In this document: in pieces, positions 7,544 through 15,723 of the stretch | Layout of the letters: every line of letters begins with the position of its first letter | Position numbering within the stretch: the stretch's first letter is position 1 | NCBI GenBank assembly: GCA_016873655.1 | Contig: VGWI01000012.1 | Coordinates: forward strand, 1 to 47,884 | Reading direction: 5' to 3' | DNA from: Lentisphaerota bacterium | Lineage (GTDB): Bacteria; Verrucomicrobiota; Kiritimatiellia; UBA8416; VGWI01 | Length of the DNA stretch: 47,884 nt | Program-made: the position numbers and the translations under genes | The notes under the pieces: generated by a model | The model's database searches: none | Told to the model about the DNA's origin: nothing | What the model saw: the letters and a program-made list of their open reading frames with translations, nothing else

Positions 7544-8719
7544 TCAGATCTGCTGCTCTTCGGGCGGAGAAAACGGCGACAAGGCACGGAGCCGTCTGAC
7601 GATCGCCGGCATCATGGCAATGACGTAGTCCACGTCTTCGCCGGTCGTGTAGCGGCTGAGGCTGAACCTTATCGAGCCCTGCGCGAATTCCGCGGGCACA
7701 CCCATCGCCCGCAGCACGTGCGACACTTCCAGCGAGCCCGAGGTGCAGGCCGAACCTGACGACGCGGCGATCCCCAGATCGCTCAGGTGGTAGAGGATCG
7801 CCTCTCCCTCAATGTATCTGAAACTCATGTTCGTGGTGTTCGGCAACCTGCGGCCCTTGTCTCCGTTCACCAGCACGCCCGACGGGCATGCCGCAATCAG
7901 CCCCTTTTCCAGCCGGTCGCGCAGCGCAGCCAGTTTGCCCGGCCCTTCCCGCAAGTGCTCCCGCGCCATCTCGCACGCGCGGCCTAGACCCACGATATAG
8001 GGGACATTCTCCGTGCCGGCCCGCCGTCCGTGCTCCTGATGCCCGCCCAGCATGAATGGCCTGAACTTGGTTCCGCGCCTGACATAGAGAACGCCTATCC
8101 CCTTCGGAGCATGAATCTTGTGGCCCGAGAGCGAGAGCATGTCAACCGGCACCTCGTCCACACGCACCGGCAGCTTGCCCGCGGCCTGCACCGCATCCAC
8201 GTGCAGCACCCCGCCGGCGGACTTGACGATCCCGGCTATCTCCTCGATCGGGAAGATCACGCCGGTCTCGTTGTTGGCCCACATCGTCGTGACGAAACAC
8301 GGCGCGTGCTGAAGCGCTTTGCGCAGCTCACCCAGGTCCGGCTGACCCGCCGAATCCACACCAAGCTCAACCACGTCGAACCCGGTCTGCCCGAGCTTCC
8401 TGCACGGCCCCAGCACCGCCTGGTGCTCCACGCGCGAGGTCACGATCCGCGCCTGCCGCCCGTAGATCTCGGCTGCGCCGGCGATTGCCGTGTTGTTGCT
8501 TTCGGTGCCGCAACTCGTGAAGATGATCTCGCTGGGATCGGCCCCGATCAGCTCCGCCACCTTAGCGCGCGCATCCTCGACGTGTCGGGCCACCTGCCCG
8601 CCGAAGTAGTGCATGCTCGACGGGTTCCCCCACAACTCGCGAAAGAACGGTTCCATCGCCTCAGTCACTTCGGGCGCCACCCGCGTCGTGGCGTTGTTGT
8701 CCATGTAGACGATCTTCAC
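7544..8719 (-). CDS. nifS: Cysteine desulfurase (NifS/IscS type)
   Basis: PLP-dependent enzyme that takes sulfur from cysteine to form a persulfide for Fe-S cluster assembly. The 391-residue product shows YMDNNATT at the start, H99 stacking on PLP, D175, the PLP lysine K201 in SGHKIHAPKG and the catalytic C325 in SSGSACTSGSLEVSHVL, the group I (NifS/IscS) arrangement. The GTG at 8719 overlaps the nifU stop (GTGA), showing translational coupling. The ATG at 8704 (residue 6) is an alternative. No nif structural genes are nearby, so this is most likely the housekeeping system, useful for the Fe-S-rich Rnf complex encoded beside it. Confidence 0.95.
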   Translation of the reverse strand: MKIVYMDNNATTRVAPEVTEAMEPFFRELWGNPSSMHYFGGQVARHVEDARAKVAELIGADPSEIIFTSCGTESNNTAIAGAAEIYGRQARIVTSRVEHQAVLGPCRKLGQTGFDVVELGVDSAGQPDLGELRKALQHAPCFVTTMWANNETGVIFPIEEIAGIVKSAGGVLHVDAVQAAGKLPVRVDEVPVDMLSLSGHKIHAPKGIGVLYVRRGTKFRPFMLGGHQEHGRRAGTENVPYIVGLGRACEMAREHLREGPGKLAALRDRLEKGLIAACPSGVLVNGDKGRRLPNTTNMSFRYIEGEAILYHLSDLGIAASSGSACTSGSLEVSHVLRAMGVPAEFAQGSIRFSLSRYTTGEDVDYVIAMMPAIVRRLRALSPFSPPEEQQI

Positions 8720-9558
8720 GACTTGACATCCTCGACCACGATATCGCCCGACACGAACTCACGCAGCTTCGCCTCCACAACTTCCTTGAGCGTGAACTGC
8801 GCCACGTTGCAGCCCGCACACATGCCACGGAAGGCCACGATCACCTTGTTGCCTTCCACGTTCACCAGGTCTATATCCCCGCCGTCCCTCTGGAGCATCG
8901 GCCGGATCTCGCGCGCCATCGTGTCTTCTATCAGGTGTATCTTCTGGAGGAACGTCATCGGCCTGGCAGCAGCGGCCGCGCCGGCCGACTTGCGCTCGAC
9001 CTCGACCCGGTCAATGACCTCCTGGATGGACGGCACACAGCCGCCGCAGCCGCCGCCGGCCTTGCAGTAGTTGGTGACCTGCTCCACCGTCGTCAGGCTG
9101 TTCTCGCGCACAACACGCTCGATCTCCTCCTCCGTCACGCCAAAGCAGTTGCAGATGACTTTCCCTTCGAGGATCTGCTTGCTCTTCTCGCCGGTGCGGT
9201 AGTTGCGGATCGCCGCTTCGAGCGCCTCGCGCCCCATCACGGAGCAGTGCATCTTCTGCTCCGGCAACCCGCCCAGAAACTTGGCTATGTCCCGGTTGGT
9301 AACCTTCTCGGCCTCCTCAAGCGTCATGCCCTTGACCATTTCCGTCAGGGCGGACGATGACGCGATCGCGCTCGCGCACCCGAAGGTCTGGAACTTGACG
9401 TCGCTGATCCTGGCGTCCTTGTCCAACTTGAACGTCAGCTTCAGCGCGTCCCCGCACGCGAGCGACCCGACCTCGCCCACGCCGTCGGGGTCTTTGACAA
9501 CACCCACATTCCGCGGATTGCGGAAATGATCCATTACCCTGTCAGTGTAGTCCCACAT
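8716..9558 (-). CDS. nifU: NifU, three-domain Fe-S scaffold
   Basis: Scaffold on which NifS sulfur and iron are built into clusters. The 280-residue product has all three NifU modules. The IscU-like domain has C35, C61 and C105. The central [2Fe-2S] BFD-like domain has C136, C138, C171 and C174. The C-terminal Nfu domain has C247 and C250 (MCAGC). The start at 9558 is preceded by AGGAGGG, whereas the longer in-frame start at 9579 has no ribosome site and lies upstream of that signal. It is coupled to nifS by a 4-bp overlap. Full-length NifU is typical of nitrogen fixers but also of Epsilonproteobacteria and several anaerobic phyla. Confidence 0.95.
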   Translation of the reverse strand: MWDYTDRVMDHFRNPRNVGVVKDPDGVGEVGSLACGDALKLTFKLDKDARISDVKFQTFGCASAIASSSALTEMVKGMTLEEAEKVTNRDIAKFLGGLPEQKMHCSVMGREALEAAIRNYRTGEKSKQILEGKVICNCFGVTEEEIERVVRENSLTTVEQVTNYCKAGGGCGGCVPSIQEVIDRVEVERKSAGAAAAARPMTFLQKIHLIEDTMAREIRPMLQRDGGDIDLVNVEGNKVIVAFRGMCAGCNVAQFTLKEVVEAKLREFVSGDIVVEDVKS

Positions 9559-9685
9559 GACTCGCCCTCCTGAACTCACTGCGAGATGTTATTGTATCCG
9601 CCGCGCTGCCGCGCCTCAAAGTCATTTCGCGTGCCTCAGCCGCAGCGACACCCGGGCCGGACCCAACTCCGACACCGTGCGGGGC

Positions 9686-9717
9686 TTGACTTGTCCGGTC
9701 GCGGGCGTGAGTATCGC
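9686..9717 (+). promoter_or_regulatory. Weak promoter candidate for the epimerase gene
   Basis: A good -35 (TTGACT, 9686-9691) is followed 20 bp on by TATCGC (9712-9717). The spacer is longer than ideal. The transcript would have a leader of about 18 nt, which fits the absence of a ribosome site before the ATG at 9741. Confidence 0.22.
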
Positions 9718-9740
9718 TGCCGCGTGGGGTTGTCTCTCCT

Positions 9741-10598
9741 ATGGACGCAAGACAGACCATAGTCGTCACCGGCGGAGCGGGGTTCATCGGTGGCCACCTG
9801 TGCTCGCGCCTGGCATCGTTTGGCCACAGGGTCATCTCGCTGGACAACTACTTCGCCGGCGACCGGGCAGCGCATGTTCCGGGCGTGGAGTACCGCGAAG
9901 GACACACGAAAGATATCCGGCTGCATGTCCCGGAAACGCCCGACATCGTCTACCACCTCGGCGAGTACTCCCGTGTTGAAGCCAGCTTCGCCGAGCCCCA
10001 GGTCGTATGGGACCTGAACGTCGCCGGCACGTTCGGCGTCCTCGAGTTCTGGCGCAATCGCGGCTTCAAGCTGGTCTACGCCGGTTCCTCCACCAAGTTC
10101 GCCGACGGAGGAATGGGCCGCGACCAGAGCCCGTACGCATTCACCAAGGCCACCAACACCGACCTTGTCCGTAACTACGCCGACTGGTTCTCACTTCCCT
10201 ATGCCATCGCCTACTTCTACAACGTTTTCGGGCCGGGCGAACGCGCGGGCCGCTACGGCACCGTCATAGAGATATTCAGAAGCAGGCGCGCCGCCGGGGA
10301 GCCTCTGGAGGTAACTTCACCCGGTACCCAGCGCCGCATCTTTACACACGTTGACGACATAGTTGACGGTCTGCTGCTTGTCGGCGCAAAGGGTGAGGGC
10401 GACGAGTTCGGGCTTGGCGCAACCGAATCATATTCCATTCTCGAAATCGCCCGCATGTTCGGGACAAGGATCGAGATGAGGCCCGAAGCCAAGGGAAACA
10501 GGATGGGCGCAAAACTGGACCTTACCAAATCCCAGGCACTGGGCTGGTCCGCGAAAAGACGCGTTGCGGACTACATCCGCGACATCACCGCCGGATGA
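9741..10598 (+). CDS. NAD-dependent sugar-nucleotide epimerase/dehydratase
   Basis: Extended short-chain dehydrogenase of the UDP-glucose 4-epimerase/dTDP-glucose dehydratase group, 285 residues. The NAD-binding motif GGAGFIG is at 11-17, the catalytic serine lies in AGSSTKF (114-120) and the catalytic pair is Y132/K136 in SPYAFTKA. A NVFGPGE segment and a C-terminal region ending in ADYIRDI match sugar-nucleotide epimerases, which are normally a little longer (310-340). It probably makes an activated sugar for envelope polysaccharide. The exact substrate is not visible. No Shine-Dalgarno sequence is seen before the ATG. It stands alone between divergent nifU and the convergent RRM gene. Confidence 0.88.
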   Translation: MDARQTIVVTGGAGFIGGHLCSRLASFGHRVISLDNYFAGDRAAHVPGVEYREGHTKDIRLHVPETPDIVYHLGEYSRVEASFAEPQVVWDLNVAGTFGVLEFWRNRGFKLVYAGSSTKFADGGMGRDQSPYAFTKATNTDLVRNYADWFSLPYAIAYFYNVFGPGERAGRYGTVIEIFRSRRAAGEPLEVTSPGTQRRIFTHVDDIVDGLLLVGAKGEGDEFGLGATESYSILEIARMFGTRIEMRPEAKGNRMGAKLDLTKSQALGWSAKRRVADYIRDITAG

Positions 10599-10651
10599 CG
10601 GTTCAGGCTGGCACGCCGGCATCTCGCGGCGCCGGGCGGTCCATGGCCCGT

Positions 10652-10684
10652 GCAAAAGAAAAAGGCGCGCCGAAGCACGCCTTT
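10652..10684 (-). terminator. Rho-independent terminator of the RRM protein gene
   Basis: On the minus strand a 10-bp stem with one mismatch (10684-10675 pairing with 10670-10661) is closed by a TTCG tetraloop. It is followed by TTTTTCTTTTG. It lies 41 bp after the stop of the RRM gene. The upper strand also has a stretch of A before the stem, so it may work for the epimerase gene too, although its 3' tail there is poor in T. Confidence 0.85.
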
Positions 10685-10724
10685 CCCTTGTACGATTTAC
10701 TGCGATTGCTCGCAGACACCGTCT

Positions 10725-11036
10725 CTACCAGCGATCGCGTCTTCCGCCACCGCCAGCGCCGCCGCGGCTTCCGCCACCGCCGGCTCCGCCTTTCGGCTTC
10801 GGCTGGGACTCGTTAACGCGCAGGGCGCGCCCCAAGAAGTCCTGACCGTTCGTAGCCTTGATAGCGGCTTCCGCCTCGGTCTTCTCCGGCATCTCAACGA
10901 AGCCGAAACCCTTGGATTCGCCCGAGAACTTGTCCACGATTACGCGGGCCGAAGAAACGGTCCCGTGCTGCGCGAAGAGTTCCTTGAGCTTCTGATCGTC
11001 TGCCTGGTACGGCAGATTCCCAACATAGATATCCAT
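10725..11036 (-). CDS. Glycine-rich RRM RNA-binding protein
   Basis: Small single-RRM protein of 103 residues. RNP2 (IYVGNL, residues 3-8) and RNP1 (KGFGFVEM, 42-49) are intact, including the aromatic residues that stack on RNA. The tail (about 82-103) is rich in Gly, Arg and Ser, ending RRDRW. This is the bacterial counterpart of plant GRP and cyanobacterial Rbp proteins, which bind single-stranded RNA and are often cold-induced. AAGGAG precedes the ATG. The gene is monocistronic, with a clear terminator and a 359-bp upstream region containing short repeats. Its RNA targets are unknown. Confidence 0.93.
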   Translation of the reverse strand: MDIYVGNLPYQADDQKLKELFAQHGTVSSARVIVDKFSGESKGFGFVEMPEKTEAEAAIKATNGQDFLGRALRVNESQPKPKGGAGGGGSRGGAGGGGRRDRW

Positions 11037-11050
11037 GAGGATATCTCCTT

Positions 11051-11068
11051 ATCCGTGTCATCCGTGTC
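11051..11068. repeat. Tandem 9-bp repeat in the RRM gene leader
   Basis: ATCCGTGTC occurs twice in direct succession (11051-11059, 11060-11068), immediately upstream of the AAGGAG ribosome site of the RRM gene, which reads on the minus strand. Confidence 0.7.
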
Positions 11069-11341
11069 TGTTTTCCAATACTGCACGATGACACGGTGTG
11101 CGGATCGGGATCGGCCGTGATCGGCCGAGTGCGGTGAAGTATCAGGCCGCAGCCCTCGAGTAGCAAGCACTATCTTCAGCCGGCAAGCGTCTGCTCTCCA
11201 TGACTCCGCCTCCCCGCCCGGGCGACCTCGCGTCACCGGAGCGCAAGTTTTGGCGCCAGATACGGCGGAGCCAGTTCACAGACCTGACGAGATATGGCAC
11301 GGTGGTGCCCGGGCACAGTCTCACAGACAACGCAGGGGTAA

Positions 11342-11361
11342 GGCGAGCTTCACGGCTCGCC
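11342..11361 (-). terminator. Hairpin downstream of fabF
   Basis: GGCGAGC (11342-11348) and GCTCGCC (11355-11361) form a perfect 7-bp stem with a 6-nt loop, 35 bp beyond the fabF stop. There is no T-run, so it may be a 3'-end stabiliser rather than an intrinsic terminator. Confidence 0.35.
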
Positions 11362-11395
11362 CGTAGCGTCTCCGCGGTCTCAACCTTCCCGGGCG

Positions 11396-12634
11396 CTATG
11401 CCAGCTTCCGGAAAAGCAGGCAGGCGTTGTGACCCCCAAACCCCAGCGAATTGTTCAGGCAGACCTTGACGTCAGCCTGACGCGCGGTGTTCGGAACGTA
11501 GTCCAGATCGCAGTCCGGGTCCGGAAACTCGTAGTTGGCCGTGGGCGGCACAATGCCGTCCCTGATCGCCATGGCGCAGACCACCGATTCAATGCCGCCG
11601 GCCGCTCCGAGCATGTGGCCGGTCATGGACTTCGTTGAGCTTACCATCACGCGCCTGGCATTCTCATCGCCGAGCGCGCGCTTGATCGCCAGCGTTTCGA
11701 CCTTGTCGTTCAGCGGCGTGCTGGTGCCGTGCGCATTGATGTACGTGACCTGGTCCGGCGTAACCCCCGCTTCGCTCATCGCCAGCGACATCGCGCGGCC
11801 GGCCCCGCTCCCGTCCTCGATTGGCGCGGTGATGTGGTTCGCGTCGCAGGTCATTCCGAACCCGGCCAGCTCGCAGTAGATACGCGCGTTGCGCTTCTTT
11901 GCGTGCTCCAGTTCCTCGATCACCAGCATCGCGGCCCCCTCGCCCATCACGAAACCGTCGCGCTCCCTGTCGAACGGGCGGCTGGCGTGCGCAGGGTCAT
12001 CGTTGCGGGTGCTCAGCGCCTTCATCGAAGCGAACCCCGCGATACCCAGCCCGCAGATTGTGGCTTCAGCGCCGCCGGCGATCATTATGTCGGCATCGCC
12101 GCGCTGGATCAGCCGCAGGGCGTCGCCCGCGCAATGCGCGGCGGTGGCGCAGGCGGAGATGACCGAGTAGTTCGGCCCCTTCATATTGAAATCTATCGCG
12201 ATCATGCCCGCGGCGATGTTGGAAATCATCTGCGGAATCATGAACGGCGAGCAACGGCCCGGCCCTTTCTCCCTGAGAATCGTGTGCTGAATCTCGAGAG
12301 TCTGCAGGCCGCCGATGCCGGATCCCGCTATCACGCCTGCGCGGTCCGGGTTCTCAGCCGCCATGTCGAGGCCGGAATCCTGCATGGCCATCTTTGCCGC
12401 CGCCACAGCGTACTGGCAGTACATATCCATCCGGCGCTGTTCTTTCTTGGCAATGAACGCGTCCGGATTGAAATCTTTCACCTCCGCCGCGATTTTGACG
12501 TCGTAGGCGGAAACATCGAAGCGGGTGATCTGACACACGCCTGACTTGCCCGCCTTCGCGGAAGCCCAGAACGAGTCAAGGGTGGACCCAATCGGCGTAA
12601 TCACGCCCATACCGGTAACTACTGCTTTCCTCAT
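11396..12634 (-). CDS. fabF: 3-oxoacyl-ACP synthase II (FabF)
   Basis: Elongating ketoacyl-ACP synthase of type II fatty acid synthesis, which condenses malonyl-ACP with acyl-ACP. The 412-residue product has the Cys-His-His triad: C162 in SACATAAH, H302 in NAHGTSTPLND and H340 in TKSMTGHMLGAAGG. The glycine-rich end LGFGGHNACLLF is also present. GAAGAGG precedes the ATG. It is the last gene of the fab block, separated from acpP by 98 bp that hold a strong hairpin with a T-rich tail, so it is probably made at a lower level than ACP. Confidence 0.97.
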   Translation of the reverse strand: MRKAVVTGMGVITPIGSTLDSFWASAKAGKSGVCQITRFDVSAYDVKIAAEVKDFNPDAFIAKKEQRRMDMYCQYAVAAAKMAMQDSGLDMAAENPDRAGVIAGSGIGGLQTLEIQHTILREKGPGRCSPFMIPQMISNIAAGMIAIDFNMKGPNYSVISACATAAHCAGDALRLIQRGDADIMIAGGAEATICGLGIAGFASMKALSTRNDDPAHASRPFDRERDGFVMGEGAAMLVIEELEHAKKRNARIYCELAGFGMTCDANHITAPIEDGSGAGRAMSLAMSEAGVTPDQVTYINAHGTSTPLNDKVETLAIKRALGDENARRVMVSSTKSMTGHMLGAAGGIESVVCAMAIRDGIVPPTANYEFPDPDCDLDYVPNTARQADVKVCLNNSLGFGGHNACLLFRKLA

Positions 12635-12664
12635 GGCCTCTTCCCCGCTGGTTATCTATGCAGG

Positions 12665-12715
12665 ACACAAAACGCAAACGACCGGAGGATCGGACCAGCG
12701 CCCGCCTCCGGTCGT
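12665..12715 (-). terminator. Terminator or attenuator between acpP and fabF
   Basis: On the minus strand ACGACCGGAGG (12715-12705) pairs perfectly over 11 bp with CCTCCGGTCGT (12688-12678) around a 16-nt loop, and TTGCGTTTTGTG follows. It begins 17 nt after the acpP stop. The interrupted T-run suggests partial termination. Confidence 0.7.
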
Positions 12716-12732
12716 CCACGCAACACGCTTCT

Positions 12733-12972
12733 TCAGGCGCTCAGGCCCTTGCCCTTCAGGTACTCGATCACCGCACCGACGGTTGTGAGCTTTTCGGCAT
12801 CCTCGTCGGGAATCTCGGCGCCGAATTCCTCTTCGAACGCCATGACGAGCTCGACCGTGTCCAGGGAGTCAGCACCCAGATCCTCAATGAACGAGGCCTC
12901 CGGCTTGACCTGATCGGCGTTGACACCCAGCTGTTCGACTATGATTTCCTTGACCTTGTCTTCGATTGCCAT
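12733..12972 (-). CDS. acpP: Acyl carrier protein
   Basis: Small acidic carrier of 79 residues that holds growing acyl chains on a 4'-phosphopantetheine arm. The attachment serine is S36 in the GADSLD motif, and the flanking helices are typical ([17 protein letters not shown]). A very strong AAGGAGGAG precedes the ATG. It lies between fabG and fabF as in many bacteria, and coaD, which acts in making the CoA precursor of the arm, is in the same run of genes. A hairpin just downstream may raise ACP relative to FabF. Confidence 0.98.
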   Translation of the reverse strand: MAIEDKVKEIIVEQLGVNADQVKPEASFIEDLGADSLDTVELVMAFEEEFGAEIPDEDAEKLTTVGAVIEYLKGKGLSA

Positions 12973-12993
12973 ATCTACCTGCTCCTCCTTGAC

Positions 12994-13740
12994 TTACATC
13001 ATCACCATCCCACCGTTCACACTCAATACCTGACCCGTCATGTACGCAGACTGCTCACTCGCGAGGAACAGCACCGCATTCGCGATGTCCTCCGATGTCC
13101 CAAAACGGTTCATCGGAATGGCATCAAGCATCTTCTTCTTGACGTCCTCGGCAAGAACATCGGTCATCTTCGTCTGGATGAATCCGGGTGCGACCGCGTT
13201 CACTCGCACGTTCCGGCCGGCCAGCTCTTTTGCGCAGGACTTGGTCAGGGCGATAAGGCCCGCTTTTGAGGCGGCATAATTACACTGCCCCGCATTGCCG
13301 ATCAAGCCGATAATTGAGGCTATATTGACGATCACCCCGGACCGCTGCTTCATCATCGGCCTGGCCACCGCGCGCGTAAACAGGAAGGCGCCCTTCAGGT
13401 TGACGGAGAGCACCGCGTCCCAGTCCTCTTCGGACATCCGGACGAGAAATCCGTCGCGCGTTATACCAGCGTTGTTGACGAGGATATCAACACGGCCAAG
13501 TTCCTGGACGACCTTATCCACTGCAGCCTGAACACCTGCGGCGTTGCCGACATCGGCCGCCACCCGGATGGCGCGCCGGCCTGCTCCGGCCACAGCCTCC
13601 GCGGTATCCGCCAGCCACTCCTCCTTCAGGTCACAGAGGGCGATATCGGCCCCCTCGGCCGCAAGCCGTTCCGCGATCGCGCGCCCGATTCCGCGCGCCG
13701 CACCAGTCACGAGCGCAACCTTGCCGTCCAGTATGCCCAT
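12994..13740 (-). CDS. fabG: 3-oxoacyl-ACP reductase (FabG)
   Basis: NADPH-dependent reductase of the fatty acid cycle, a classical short-chain dehydrogenase of 248 residues. The cofactor motif TGAARGIG is at 12-19, NNAG at 89-92, and the catalytic residues are N114, S142, Y155 and K159 (NYAASK). The ATG at 13740 is used because GGGAGG sits 9 nt upstream. The in-frame ATG at 13747-13749 directly abuts that signal and could not be initiated from it. The gene follows fabD by 17 bp and precedes acpP by 21 bp. Confidence 0.96.
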   Translation of the reverse strand: MGILDGKVALVTGAARGIGRAIAERLAAEGADIALCDLKEEWLADTAEAVAGAGRRAIRVAADVGNAAGVQAAVDKVVQELGRVDILVNNAGITRDGFLVRMSEEDWDAVLSVNLKGAFLFTRAVARPMMKQRSGVIVNIASIIGLIGNAGQCNYAASKAGLIALTKSCAKELAGRNVRVNAVAPGFIQTKMTDVLAEDVKKKMLDAIPMNRFGTSEDIANAVLFLASEQSAYMTGQVLSVNGGMVMM

Positions 13741-13749
13741 GGCTTCCAT

Positions 13750-13755
13750 CCTCCC
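13750..13755 (-). promoter_or_regulatory. Ribosome binding site fixing the fabG start
   Basis: GGGAGG on the minus strand, 9 nt before the ATG at 13740. The nearer ATG at 13749 has zero spacing, so the shorter protein is the real one. Confidence 0.75.
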
Positions 13756-13757
13756 GG

Positions 13758-14687
13758 TTACTGCACTTTCAGAACTTCCGCGGCCTTCGCGGCCGAAGCC
13801 GCATCCTGCACGTTGTGCAGCGCCGCGGCGCCGTCAATCCGCTTGATAAGACCGGCAAGCACCTTGCCCGGCCCGAACTCGACGTAGCAGGACACCCCGT
13901 GCGCCTTGAACCACTCGACACATGAGACCCAGCGAACGGAGCCCGTCACCTGGCGCACCATGTCGCGGCGGATCGAGTCAGGCCCGCCGTGCGGTTCGCC
14001 GGTAACGTTCGCCACGACAGGCATCCCCGGCGCAAGAATGTTCACGCGTGCAAGCTCCGCCTCAAGCTTCACCGCCGCCGGCGCCATCAACGAGGAATGG
14101 AACGCACCGGCCACGTTCAACACGATCGTCTTCTTGGCCCCGGCCTCTTTGGCCAGCCGTTCGGCGTCGGCGATCGCCGCCTTGTCACCGGAAAGCACGG
14201 TCTGCTCCGCGGAGTTCATGTTGGCGATCTCCAGGCCGGTCATCTCGCATATTTTCCGGAGCTGGTCAGTTCCGAGCCCGATGACACTCACCATGCCGCC
14301 CTGCCTCTGCTCGCAGGCTTCCTGCATGAAACGGCCGCGTGCTTCAAGTACTCTCACCGCATCCTCAAAGCCTATCGCACCCGCGGCGTGGAGCGCCGTC
14401 CATTCGCCGAGGCTCAGGCCGGCGACGCCGACCGGATCCGCCTTCGCCCCGCTGAGCCGCATCGCGTGAAGACACGCAATACTGGTCACGAATATCGCCG
14501 GCTGGCAGTTGTTGGAACGGGTCAGTTCCTCGATCGGCCCTTCAAAGCAGACCTTGGAAAGGGAGCGACCGAGCACCTCGTCCGCCTTCGCAAACAGCTC
14601 CTTGCACTCGGGATACGCTTCCGCAAGGTCGCGCCCCATTCCGACGGACTGCGCGCCCTGACCGGCAAAGACATAGGCATTGTTCAT
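13758..14687 (-). CDS. fabD: Malonyl-CoA:ACP transacylase (FabD)
   Basis: Loads malonyl groups onto ACP. The 309-residue product begins with the family motif FAGQGAQ, has the nucleophile S92 in GLSLGEW and the catalytic H197 in AFHSSLM. The ATG at 14687 has GGGAGG 8 nt upstream. A longer in-frame start at 14780 would run into the 3' end of fabH and lacks support. It lies between fabH and fabG in the usual order. Confidence 0.96.
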   Translation of the reverse strand: MNNAYVFAGQGAQSVGMGRDLAEAYPECKELFAKADEVLGRSLSKVCFEGPIEELTRSNNCQPAIFVTSIACLHAMRLSGAKADPVGVAGLSLGEWTALHAAGAIGFEDAVRVLEARGRFMQEACEQRQGGMVSVIGLGTDQLRKICEMTGLEIANMNSAEQTVLSGDKAAIADAERLAKEAGAKKTIVLNVAGAFHSSLMAPAAVKLEAELARVNILAPGMPVVANVTGEPHGGPDSIRRDMVRQVTGSVRWVSCVEWFKAHGVSCYVEFGPGKVLAGLIKRIDGAAALHNVQDAASAAKAAEVLKVQ

Positions 14688-14727
14688 GTGGTATTCCTCC
14701 CGGTTAACCGGCCGGGCATCGGCCGGA

Positions 14728-15723
14728 CTACATCTCGACAAGCATCGCGCCCCAGGTGAACCCGCCCCCGAAAGCGACAAGCAGAACCTTGTCGCCCGGT
14801 TTCACGCGCCCGTCGCGCACGGCCTCGTCCAGCGCAAGGGGAATCGAGGCGCCGGATACGTTGCCGACCTTGTCCAGGTTCACGATGAACCTTTCGATAG
14901 AGCCTCCGAGCCGGGACGCTATGGCCTGGATGATCCTCAAATTCGCCTGGTGCGGAACAATCCAGCGCACGTCGTCTTCGGTCAGTCCGCAGCGGTCCAG
15001 CGCGCGATTTCCGGCGTCGCACATGCACCTTACCGCGTGTTTGAAGACCTCGTTGCCGGTCATCTTGATACAGTGCAGGCGATCCTTCAGAGTCTGCTCG
15101 CTCGCGGGATACCGGCTGCCGCCGCCCGGCAGGTTCAGCAGGTGGGAAAGCGATCCGTCAGACCCCATGAAGGATGAGAGAATGCCCCTGCCGTCGGTTG
15201 ACTCGCGCAGAACCACCGCCCCGGCGCCGTCACCGAAGAGAACGCACGTCGCCCGGTCCTCCCAGTCCATCACCGAGCTCAACTTCTCCGCGCCTATAAC
15301 CAGCGCGGTCTTCACACCGCCGGCAAGGATGTGCGCACGCGCCGACTCCATCGCGTAGATGAATCCCGAGCACGCGGCGGACACGTCCATGCAGAACGCG
15401 TTCGTCGCGCCTATCTTGTCCTGAACATAGCACGCCGTGCTGGGAAACGGCATGTCGGGGGTTATGGTGGCAACAAGGATCAGGTCAACCTCGGTCGGCG
15501 CGATCCCCGCGCTCTCCAATGCGCGGGACGCCGCCGCCGCGGCCATGTCGGACGTCACTTCATCCCCGCGCGCAAGCCTGCGCTCCAGAATTCCGGTTCG
15601 GGTCCTGATCCACTCGTCGGTCGTATCGACGATCTTCTCCAGATCCGCGTTGGTCAAAACGCGTTCCGGCAGGTACGAACCTGTCCCGACGATTGCCACG
15701 CGGCGTTGTTTTGCCATACTCAT
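14728..15723 (-). CDS. fabH: 3-oxoacyl-ACP synthase III (FabH)
   Basis: Starts fatty acid synthesis by condensing acetyl-CoA (or a branched acyl-CoA) with malonyl-ACP. The 331-residue product has the thiolase-fold triad C118 (SAACSGF), H258 (VPHQANLRI) and N288 (GNVSGASIP). The ATG at 15723 overlaps the plsX stop (ATGA). The ATG two codons later is an alternative, and no strong ribosome site separates them, so translation is probably coupled to plsX. Confidence 0.96.
   Translation of the reverse strand: MSMAKQRRVAIVGTGSYLPERVLTNADLEKIVDTTDEWIRTRTGILERRLARGDEVTSDMAAAAASRALESAGIAPTEVDLILVATITPDMPFPSTACYVQDKIGATNAFCMDVSAACSGFIYAMESARAHILAGGVKTALVIGAEKLSSVMDWEDRATCVLFGDGAGAVVLRESTDGRGILSSFMGSDGSLSHLLNLPGGGSRYPASEQTLKDRLHCIKMTGNEVFKHAVRCMCDAGNRALDRCGLTEDDVRWIVPHQANLRIIQAIASRLGGSIERFIVNLDKVGNVSGASIPLALDEAVRDGRVKPGDKVLLVAFGGGFTWGAMLVEM

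Larger units (their letters stand above)
11037..11395. other. 359-bp intergenic region between the RRM gene and fabF
   Basis: No convincing gene is seen. It contains the promoter and leader of the RRM gene, the tandem repeat at 11051-11068, and three GATCGG units at 11103-11108, 11109-11114 and 11119-11124. It also has a 12-bp palindrome GTGCCCGGGCAC at 11305-11316 and a hairpin at 11342-11361 beyond fabF. A short open frame on the minus strand here (11142-11330) lacks a ribosome site and recognisable features. Confidence 0.6.

Noticed and set aside
8030-9070. 346-codon open frame on the plus strand
   Set aside because: It lies opposite nifS and nifU, which have complete catalytic motifs; the product is His/Arg-rich with no recognisable domain.
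11142-11330. 62-codon frame in the gap between the RRM gene and fabF
   Set aside because: No ribosome site, no known motif, and Arg-rich composition typical of chance frames in GC-rich DNA.
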